From: Sanghuangporus weigelae
Lineage: Eukaryota; Basidiomycota; Agaricomycetes; Hymenochaetales; Hymenochaetaceae
Direction: 5' to 3'
Length of the DNA: 64,000 bases
Assembly (NCBI GenBank): GCA_033182465.1
Contig: CP137327.1
Location: forward strand, 1,240,001-1,304,000
The translations under genes and the position numbers were made by a program. Below, piece after piece: positions 55,172 through 64,000 of this stretch. The notes beneath the pieces were generated by a model that ran no database searches, was not told the DNA's origin, and saw nothing but the letters and a program-made list of their open reading frames with translations. How positions within the stretch are numbered: the stretch's first letter is position 1; each line of letters starts with the position of its first letter.

Positions 55172-56044
55172 CGTTACCCCTGGTTCTCTTCCCTTCCGAC
55201 ACATTTTGGATCCTGCTATCCTCCTTTACTCCTTTATTTTCCTCTTAAAATTTCTCGTGGCTTCCTTGCTTTCTCTCGACCGTTCCTCCTATCTTCTGCT
55301 TTTCCATGTCCATGTACCTCCGCTTTATCGCCCACGCGCTACCTCTCATGTTATCACCTAACCGTGTGTCTTTAGGCTTTCCCCACCCCTCTGTAATCCA
55401 TGCTGTTAACTATGATTATGAGGCGTGCATGTTGCGCGCTTGTGCTTGATGTGCTTGACGTACTACTACTACTACTACTAGATTTCCGTGAAGTCCGCCA
55501 TAGATCCGGACTGGTAGGATGAGTCGATCGGAACGAACGTTAATCAAAACTCAAACCTTGAGGCGATACCTTACCTCGGCGCACCGATGCTCAATCAAGT
55601 CGATCTAAAGCGCTGCCGGACCAACGACGGTTCAGCTCAACAGGAGTTAATGAGCAATCGTTAACTTAATTGACAGTATTATCTTCATAATCTTCAAAGT
55701 TCATACTACGTGTTTTGCACCCACAAAGTGACAAACAGCGCCAAAGAGAAGCCACCCAGGCTTTGTATTTTTAGTCAACCCCTTTCTCATGCGTGCGCGT
55801 CCTTGAGTGCATGTGTGTTAGTCTCTGCCTCCTCCGTCCCGGACCGCGCGTGTAGGTAGCTCTGTGTCTTTCTGCAAAGCTCAATCGAAGCAACATCGGA
55901 CGACCGACGGACTCCGATTTACGATTTCGGGTATAAAAAGTGTATTTACAGACGGTTTCCATTTATTGGTTTAAAGACAACGGATCTTCATAGTTAATAC
56001 GGAAGAAGAACGCTTATACCTAGTAAACGAGCAACGCAGCGAAA
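55172..56044. other. intergenic, with (TAC)n repeat
   Basis: Pyrimidine-rich 3' flank of UBE2S, a short (TAC)n tract at about 55462-55480, then the promoter of the epimerase-like gene. No gene is seen. Confidence 0.5.
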
Positions 56045-57292
56045 ATGAAGGTACTTATCCTCGGGGCCACTGGTTTCATCGGGTACGCATATATATCCAT
56101 TCAAGTACTCCTGCTTCCAACGACCACCTGCAAATACCGTGTTATGATGCGATAGATTCCCTGCTGCGCAGGCGCTCGTTCGTGCGGGCCATGAAGTCTA
56201 CGGCCAGACGCGCAATCCTGACAAGGCGAAGCTGCTTGTCTCAGAAGAAAGTACGTTATTCCCTCTTATTCCAATCTTCACGATTCTAGTTTTGTGTCGA
56301 GGCTCAGCTTATATGAACGGAATAATCTAGTCATCCCGGTGATCGCTGATCCCTCCAAAGGCGAGGAGTGGGCGTCTATCGCTGAGAAGGCCGACGTAGG
56401 TGAGTTCCGATCGCGGGTTGTCGTCAAACTGGAGACTAACGACGCCCCAGTCATTGACTGCATCGGGGGCATGGACATCAGGACCATCTCACAATACGTC
56501 TTCGAAGTCTCCCTGGAATCTGCAAAGAAAGTGCGCGGAACTTCCGCACCACGGTTGACCTATATTTACTGTTCAGGTACGCCATTTTATCCTAAATGCC
56601 AAACTACAATCTTTCTGACTCCGTATACATAGGCACCTGGGTACACGGCGAGGATCGTGAAAACGTAACATCAGAGCACGCAGTGCCGAAGAACACCACA
56701 GCGCTCGTCTCATGGCGCATGGCGCAAGAAAAGCGAGTCCTCGCTGCGTCTGACGCTGGAGCGATCAACGGCATTGTCATTCGTCCTTCCCTGCTTTACG
56801 GGCGCTCCGGGTCGATCGTCGCAATGCTATTCGGTGCTGCGTCTGCGGCTGCAGAAAATGGCATCCAGCTTGAATGGGCTGGACGACCCGGAGGGAGGTG
56901 GTCGCTCATTCATGTAGACGACCTTGCGGATCTGTTCGTCCGCGTAGCCGAAGCTGTAAGAGCTGCTCTCGTTCCTCACTTGCTCATTCTCAATCCTATT
57001 TCCAAAAAAAAAAAATTGCATACAGGGCCCAACGTGCAAAGGTACAGTCTTCGACGCAACAAACTCTTATACCGAATCCGTCGGCGACATACTCGACACC
57101 GTAACGCGAGTCGTCGGCGTTACGTCCGGATGGAAGTACCGCGAACCTTCAAATCCATTCGAAGAAGCCGTCGCGAGTACCACGCGGTTACGTCCCAGCC
57201 TCGCGAGAGCACTCCTTGGGTGGAACCCACGCAAGCCAGGTCTCGTTGATGGGATGGAAACGTATTATGCCGCATATAGAGCTTACCTTTGA
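56045..57292 (+). CDS. NAD(P)-binding epimerase/NmrA-like short-chain dehydrogenase
   Basis: Six exons (56045-56082, 56156-56250, 56331-56399, 56451-56576, 56633-56955, 57026-57292) give 305 residues with consistent phases. The N-terminus MKVLILGATGFIG-FPAAQAL is a Rossmann nucleotide-binding motif (GATGFIG); the first intron cuts straight through it. It continues ALVRAGHEVYGQTRNPDKA, DVVIDCIGG, YIYCSG, then IVIRPSLLYGRSGSI, the typical RP..lYG of extended SDRs, and WSLIHVDDLADLFVRVAEA. The usual YxxxK pair is not obvious: the segment is TTALVSWRMAQEKRVLAA, where W replaces the Tyr. It may therefore bind cofactor without classic SDR catalysis, as in NmrA-like sensors. The end DGMETYYAAYRAYL is family-like. 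The substrate is unknown. Confidence 0.9.
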
Positions 57293-57663
57293 GCTTGTCT
57301 GCTCTGAAGCCTCTGGGCTGTACAATCAAGGATTGTTTGAAGGAGCGCGTAAAGTGCGGTGTAAGATGCATTGGGCTTATATATTCAAGGCGATCGTCGG
57401 CGATACAATGATCTAAACAATACATGCTTAAATAGCAGGAGAAATAGCAAGAGATAGCGCGTTCTCATCCAGATCATTACTGGGGGGAACGTATTCATTA
57501 TACCACCATCATTCTTATCATCAAACTACATCAATAAAGGTCGTTAGAACGGGTATGAGTGTATAACTGTCAATATTTGGAACGCAAGGGACTCCTTCCG
57601 CAAGATGTGTTGGATAGGATTTGGTGAATCGCACCGTGCGCGTTTGAAGAAGGAAAGAAGCCC
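57293..57663. other. convergent 3' spacer
   Basis: 371 bases between two convergent stop codons; holds the 3' ends of both transcripts, with AT-rich stretches around 57490-57560. Nothing else is seen. Confidence 0.5.
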
Positions 57664-60600
57664 TCATGCATGTTGAAAAGCACGCTGTTTCTGCAGCTTA
57701 GCTTGCTCTTCTGGTGTAAGGTTCGACGTCGGCCCCTTGTAATGGCGACGTGCACTGAAGAAGTTCATTCAGTTGGTAAGTAGGCTGCTTGGTATTGACT
57801 AGCATGGTTAGCAATACGTACCCAAGAATATACCACGTCCTATCGATCGAGCGAGCAATTCCAACCAAAATCATTCATCAGTCATTCATCAGCATTCACG
57901 GACTCAGAGGAAACTCACAAAGAGAGAATGACGACCCCGCCCGTGATAACCGACGCATAGTTCATGGTGTCCTTCGTGACAGGCAAGATAGTCGGGATTG
58001 AAAAAATGACCGAGATGAACAGTGTCCAGAGGATACAGATGGAGTTAAACGCCCAGCCGAGCAATCCGGGACCCATATAGAAGGGACCTGGCTTAAACTT
58101 GACCTCTGGGTGGTTGCGGTAGAACCTTCGTCTGCAAGGGTAAAAAGAATAGTCAAAGAATGTTCACGAAAGAAAATCACATACAAAAAAGGAAGAAAGA
58201 AAGAAAGAAAGAAAGCTCACAAAAAGATCGGAATAATATACGAAATATCCAACGCCATCGCCGTCAGCGAGAAGATCGCATTCGCCGCCACCGGTGACGC
58301 AAAGTCCAACAATCCCGGTAAGATGCTGAAAATTGTCGTAACCCAGATCGCCGGGAGCGGCGTCTGGGTGAGCGTGGTGACGCGCCCGAAGAGGCCCTTA
58401 TCGGGCAGCCCGTGGTCCCGCGAGAAGGCGTAGACGGTGCGCGACGCGGCTTGGAGGGCGGTTTGCACGACGAAGAAGGCCGTTAAGCAGACGAAGGCCT
58501 GGTATATGAGAGGATCATTGCGCGGGAGAGAAGAAATGAGTAAATGAGTGAGTATCTCGTTTCAGTGTGAAAGGATGACTTGTTGTGAGACATACCCAGA
58601 GGAAAAGAGCTCCTGGTTTACCGATCCTGTCGACCATGATCTGTAAGACCGCAGAGCCAGAGGGCCCAGGTAAGTTTTCCCTATAGACAGCGAATTGCAG
58701 TGAGGATATAGCAAATAATACCAATAAAGCCATATCGAGAATACGTACAGAGGACCGGAGCAAAGAACAAGCACAATGTTGAACAGCCATCCAATCAGGC
58801 CAGTACCAATAACTATTATTTACATGTTATTAGGAATGCATCCTTTCTAGACGTTTATGGATGGGTGTTGAGCTCACCTGCGATGAAGATAGCACTCGGA
58901 GCTAGAATAGTCTATGTCAGATCGAGTCGAGCATTACGTGAGACGTGGAATATAAAGCTTACCGGCGTAGGCTGCGCGTTTCACTTCTTCTCTGAATAAG
59001 GCAGAAGCACTGGTCAGAAATGTTTTCGGAGTAGCCCAAGAAGTAAGACGTACGAAATGTGAGCTGTAGCATCATAATCCTTACATCGGCATCATCATCA
59101 TTAGTCCATTTTTCATCAAATCAAATGGAAAACATCTTACCGTCATCTATAAAAAGATATCATCAAACCACACATTAAATTAGTATGCAATATAATCCGA
59201 TACCGGACATACCGTCCACTGAACGCTCAGTAATCCAAACAAGAACGCCAGCCCCGTGTTCCATCCACCCGTCCCATTGACGATTCCCTCTGAGCCAAAG
59301 ACATACGCACCAGAGTGCATTTCGGAGCGCGGAGTCTTTGCGAGGAGGACGATGATGATTACTGCGTACGTCATGCAGTGGAAGAGAGAGATGAAATGTT
59401 ATTTCAGGTGTATACGAGTGTGGAAACAGCCAATATGAGTATGATGAGATGATGAGATGATGGAGCAGGCTCAATGGGAAGGAAGGAGACGTACGGAAGG
59501 TCGCTCCGAGGTTGACGAAGACGAAGCTCCTGGTGAACATGGCGAGGAACCGCGTCGCGAAGGAGTTCTGCGAGTGATCGAAATTCGTTCAGCCTATGCT
59601 TTCCTCTCCCTCAACCGAAAATTGGGGTGAACAAAAAAACTTACCAGGATCCCATGCACGATAAGTAAACCAGTGAAAAGGCCAACAGTCTTCCCCTATT
59701 TTCAGAATCAAGCAGGAAAAAAGGGAAGAAATCGCTCTGTTAATGAAACTCCACCATACCGCCAAAATACAAATAAAATCAGCTATCAGCTAAATTCCGT
59801 ACCTGTGTGATTTCGAAATCCCCGTCTTTACCGAGGACGACGGCTGCCCAGATCATGTTCGCCAAGCCGAATTCTGTGGAGGAGATACCGGCTACTTGGC
59901 CTGTAAAATCATGCATAAGCAACCAAGGTCCAAGACGAGATACATCCCGCCAGAAATGCAAGGATCGAAGAAATGAGAGGGTCAGAAATTGCTCACCGAG
60001 GATATTGAGCCAACCGACAACCCATCCTACCTATGCATATCGATCACTTTGATAAAACAGAATCCAATGGCAGATAAATGATATATTACGTACGATCGCA
60101 CGTCTCTTTGGAGGGCAGAGTAGAGCAGATGCGCTATACCTTCATACGAGAAAAACAAAAATGAGGTCAAAACTAGCTCTTTCATAGCAGCTTGGTCGCA
60201 AGAGATAAAACTCACAAGCCTCCACAAGTTGGGAACGCGCTCACGATCTCAGCAATAGAAGCACCTGTCCCGTTCTATCTCGTTAATAAGGACTTCCCAA
60301 AATAAATTGAAAGAGTTTAGAAGGGAATCTGACGGACCGAGTGTAAAGCACATCGAAGCACCCAGGATCCAGCACCATGTTACCTTTACCGAGAACAAAA
60401 ATTATCAGTGAATGGGTGAATCGAGACGAGATAAGGAAGTTGGTTCGCACGGATGATGGTCCACCGAGGGTGAGAGGCGTGTTGAACGTCGTCGCGATAC
60501 TCGAGCAGAGACCCTACAGCAGGTCAACCAGAAATTAAAATTCACTGAAGTCGGGGAACGCCGGATGGACGAAGCACACCATGATACTAAACGCAAAGCT

Positions 60601-60862
60601 AATCTACACGCTATTATCAGCACCACAAGAACTAGCAAGAGGAGGTTGGTGGACCACATACCGTCGCAAGGTTGGAGAACTCCCTCTTGAACGATGGGAC
60701 GTACCCGAGCGCCTCGAGCTCGCGGTCGTCCTCGTCCAGCGCGCTCAGGACGTCTACACCATTACCGTCCGTCTTGTCTCCTCCACCCGAGCCGATGCCA
60801 CCTCGACCGTCGACGATATCCTTCACGCTCCCATCCTTGATGTCTTTCGATTCCACGCTCAT
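57664..60862 (-). CDS. GABA/amino-acid permease (APC superfamily, Uga4-like)
   Basis: A multi-exon gene with more than ten short exons. It starts MSVESKDIKDGSVKDIVDGR at 60862; a longer frame to 60883 starts with TTG, not ATG. The acidic cytosolic tail ends DRELEALGYVPSFKREFSNL, the typical fungal permease lead-in to TM1 (SFAFSIM-GLCSSIATTFN). Further hallmarks in order: GASIAEIVSAFPTCGGLYSA, NILGQVAGISSTEFGLANMI, MTDYDATAHI-SEEVKRAAYA (conserved loop in this family), GWLFNIVLVLCSGPL, ASRTVYAFSRDHGLPDKG, TPLPAIWVTTIFSILPGLLD and KPGPFYMGPGLLGWAFN. The C-terminal exon reads LTPEEQAKLQKQRAFQHA. Twelve helices are expected. The family imports GABA and related amino acids or choline across the plasma or vacuolar membrane; the substrate is not certain. 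One intron holds a (GAAA)n repeat. Confidence 0.92.
58188..58217. repeat. (GAAA)n microsatellite in a permease intron
   Basis: A run of aaggaagaaagaaagaaagaaagaaagaaagc lies between two exons of the permease gene. Confidence 0.9.
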
Positions 60863-61875
60863 GGTGTCCGGGCTCAGCTTCAACTCCAGGTCCTCGCCTC
60901 AACGAAAATGGGACAGGAAGTGATGGAGAAGACGAAGGATGACGGAGTGAAAGAAGAGGAAGCGATCAAAAGGAGCTCCAACGAAGACGGCTCGGGCGCT
61001 GTGCCTGTTGACCTTTTAGGGAGGGGACGAGGAGATAAGTAAATAGACGGACCACTATTTATTTATCTATCGCTGTATCATCTTCATCTATAAAAAATTT
61101 GTTGCACGCGCGCGTATGCAGTCGGATCTCATACAAAAATTTCTCTGTCTAGCGGGCCCTGAATACGATCATGAGTACAAGCTTGGCGTACAAATACTAG
61201 AATTACCATTTGGTTGAAAACTCAAAAATCTGCTAGTCATTATCGTGAATAACCAGTCGCATGCAAGGCAAGATAAAAGACAGTGCTCAGCTCAGACCAA
61301 GAGCGGAGCCATAGATAAGTTATTAGACGGCCCCTGAGGCTGAGAACCCGAACCCGGACATGATCAAGGCCGGAAGAAGCCTGAGCCTGAAAAAAAAAAC
61401 ACGCCGATCAAATGTGCACTTCTCGCACATTCTTATCTCGGTAAGGTATCCTATTTGATAACAGTCTCAAGCAGTTCTGTTCGTCGTCGAGTCTGCAACG
61501 ATGCGTTACTAATGCCATATATCACCGCGAAATAAGATTGGTATGGATATATGTACCAAATAGAGATACAAGGGAAAATAAAATAAAATATTACGTTGCT
61601 GCAAAGAATCATCGGTATGCTGTTGACACAAGGGAAAAAACCATCATAGAAGAATTGTTATGATGAAGGACGTCATCACAGGGGCATCGTCGTTATCAAA
61701 ATAAAATAATGCCGCAGAGAAAGTGAAAAAAAAGGCCGGATAGAAGCACACAGCCAAGTGCGAGCCCTATCGGCATCCGTGCTTTGCGTATCAGCAACAC
61801 GGAAGCAAGCGAGGAACCTGCCCTGCGGACACCAACATCCTCATCATCATCAGTACAGATTAACACTCATCTAAT
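60863..61875. other. intergenic, no supported gene
   Basis: The first 150 bases hold the 5' region of the permease gene. The rest is AT-rich with several A-runs (61388, 61575, 61725) and probably holds the 3' end of the RasGEF transcript. No RNA gene or repeat is recognised. Confidence 0.5.
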
Positions 61876-64000
61876 CTAATAATCCGAATACACCCCCAAG
61901 ATCCTCTGCAGCTGATCCACATCAATCGCACTCAGCTTCAAGCACCTCGAGAGGAGCCGCTTATCCACGTCGCTTGCATCGACCTTGTTCGCTAGGTGCT
62001 GGCCTGCGACGAGGCTCTTGATCACACCAGCTATCTGTCTTTGTTTCTGCACGTTGATGAGTGGCTCGATTTGCATGGAGGGCGGCAAGGGACGCAGGTC
62101 GGAGAAGACCTCGGGGTGTGCGGGGGACTTGAAGTTCCCTGTCTCTGGGTCGGTAAGAACTGCTTCGGTGGGAGCGGAGGGGTCGATTAGGTCCGGGAGG
62201 CGGCTGTAGCGGCGCAGCTGGGATAAGTAGACACCTTCAAACGAGGATAATGATGTTAGTTACTCAGAGCAAGCGGAGTAAAGGAGAACCTCACCGATGA
62301 ACGGCACACAAGAAGTCGGCGCGGGGGCCTTCCCATCCGCCGCCGACTTTCCACTCTTCCCTCCACCCGCCATCGCCATCCCGTTCGTCGGAAGCACATC
62401 CGAAGCGCTACTGCTAGCCACAGTCGAGTCTTCCTGCGCAGTCAGGGGCTTCGCATCCACTAACGCCGCGATCGCTCGTCGAATATACCGGAAGTCATCC
62501 TCGGCTGTGCAGAACGCCTTGAGGTCTTCGTAGACTCGCGTTTCCCATTTGCCTACGCGGTTCCAGGAGCGCTTCATCGCCTTCCGGACCCAGTCGTTTG
62601 AGAGACCTGAGATGATCGCGACGAGCGTGGCAAAGTTGTTGATGGTATACGCTTTCTGCTCGTTGAGAGTCGAATAGGGACAGGGGCGAAAGAGAAGCGG
62701 TATTAGCATTGATAAGCGGGTAGAACAGATGAGGCAAATTGATAGCGAATGATAGGAAACAAAACGTACCCAAGCAATGCGAATAAACTTGCTAACGACA
62801 TAAACCCGATCATGCGGGTTCGTCAACGCAATCTCCGAGACCACAAAGTTCGCAACGAGATTGAACCGCGCCCTCGCAGCAGAAAGGACACTGATCTTCC
62901 CCTTCCCCCTCAATTCCGCTTTCCGTCTTCGATCTCTAAGGAACTGCATCCAATCACGCACGTTGAAGTCTTCTGTGGAGGTGTACCACTCGTCCGAGAC
63001 TAATTCTTCGAACTTGATCCCCAGGAAGATCTCCCTGTCGATCACAGCAAAATGCTGCGCGAGCATCTCGGCGCGGAAGTGCAGTATGAAGGACCGGTGG
63101 GCGGGTGCTGATGAGGTTTTGGAAAGGATGAACGTAGGGTGGCCCGTTCGCTGTGGTGGAGACGTCTTGATGTTATTCTCGTCATTAACCGAAGTCCGGG
63201 ATGGAAGACGACTGAGAAGAATCTCTTCTGGGACTGCTTCGTTAATCCTAGGCTTCGCGTCTGAGGTAGCGTGTATACTATGAACGGCTACTGGGTGTGT
63301 GGTCTGTCGAGGCGTAGGCGTGAACGGCTCGACAGGTCCATGTCCGTTCGTCTCAATCGTCAATCCAGTCGGGCGTTCCGCCGACTCCGAAGACGACCTT
63401 GGAACAGAGATCGTCATATCCTCCTCCGTCTCCTCCGCAATGGCAGTCGAGTCCTGTCGCATTCGACCATTCTCCGCTCCATAATTCTCCTCGTCTGATC
63501 CCACCCCATCCTCATCCTCATCCTCATCTCCGTCCTCGTCAGGCGGCTCCTCATCACCAAAATCACCAGCAGCCATCCGTTCCTGTATATGTCTTACCCA
63601 CCCATCGACCTTCGCCTCCTTCTGGCGCTGCTTCGTCGGGTTGATCTGCCCCTCCAGTCGACGCAGCGCAGCCTCCGCACCCCCTTCCTCTACATCATCA
63701 TGGCCCAGATCTTCGATCAACGCGTTCATCTGCCACTGCTGCAATGCATTTCCCAACCCGCGAGGCTGCGAGGCGGACGAGCGGGTAGAGTCCGCCTGCT
63801 CCGACATCGCGACCGACGCGCGCGAGATGATACCCATAGACGAGACACTATCAACCGATCGATGCACGAACTCGAAGTCCCGTCGGTTGGGCAGTCGTTT
63901 CCCCGGTCGTAGACCAGGAGGCATAGCAGGTCCACTCTCGTCGGAGGAATTATCTGATAAGTAATCTAAGTCATCAATAGACACGACGTCAGGGAAAAGT
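61876..64000 (-). CDS. Ras guanine-nucleotide exchange factor, 5' end beyond window
   Basis: The frame is open to the right edge. Exons are 64000-62770, 62658-62295 and 62234-61876, with introns of 111 and 60 nt. The first visible part is acidic and disordered (DEDGDEDEDEDG). Then comes a segment preceding the catalytic domain: SFILHFRAEMLAQHFAVIDR. The CDC25-type RasGEF domain follows: LARQHF-like AEMLAQHF..ID, FNLVANFVVSEIALT, RVYVVSKFIRIAW, then INNFATLVAIISGLSNDWVR, LKAFCTAEDDFRYIRRAIAA, SCVPFIGVYLSQLRRYSRLP and QRQIAGVIKSLVAGQHL. It loads GTP on a Ras-family GTPase at membranes. The N-terminal part, where SH3 or RasGEF-N modules usually lie, is missing from the window, so the subfamily cannot be assigned. 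The C-terminus ends normally in LQRILGVYSDY. Confidence 0.9.

Noticed and set aside
1-64000. Search for transposons, CRISPR arrays, LTR pairs and origins
   Set aside because: By eye I found no paired terminal repeats, transposase or reverse-transcriptase motifs, or spaced direct repeats; the only regular repeats are the coding TPR units and microsatellites. A repeat-library search could still find degraded elements in the deserts.

Overview
The window is nuclear DNA of a filamentous basidiomycete, most likely an Agaricomycete. The genes carry short (about 50-85 nt) GT-AG introns with CTNAC-like branch sites. The content is typical of mushrooms: TPR/CHAT caspase-like proteins, F-box/LRR proteins and a DUF6533-type membrane protein, beside ordinary housekeeping genes. 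The species cannot be told from the sequence.

Layout. 0-2 kb: the C-terminal end of a CHAT protein (+) converging on a decayed F-box/LRR relic (-). 3.3-9.6 kb: an Rpp14-like RNase P subunit (-), a large disordered orphan (+) and an intact F-box protein (-). 10.0 kb: tRNA-Arg(CCU). 12.1-14.7 kb: a cytidine-deaminase-fold protein (-) and the exosome cofactor MPP6 (+). 14.7-20.8 kb: a gene desert with a clustered heptamer. 20.8-22.5 kb: a proline-rich orphan (-). 22.5-32.2 kb: a second desert with only decayed coding-like traces. 32.2-38.5 kb: a DUF6533 seven-helix protein, an MFS transporter and prefoldin subunit 3, all (-). Prefoldin is divergent from MRD1 (+, 38.7-41.5 kb).

41.7-50.6 kb is an accessory cluster: an intact F-box/LRR gene, an F-box relic, an intact TPR/CHAT gene with nearly identical 135-bp repeats, and a further TPR/CHAT relic interrupted by an F-box fragment. 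51.8-64 kb returns to ordinary genes: an orphan, the E2 enzyme UBE2S, an NAD-binding epimerase-like protein, a GABA/amino-acid permease, and a RasGEF that runs off the right edge.

The housekeeping genes cover ribosome and RNA biogenesis (RPP14, MPP6, MRD1), protein folding (prefoldin 3) and mitotic ubiquitination (UBE2S). The most notable structure is the recurring tail-to-tail pairing of a CHAT gene with an F-box gene. It is present at the left edge and again, inverted, at 44-48 kb, with a third decayed copy at 48-50 kb. A joint role in self/non-self recognition or regulated cell death is inference only.
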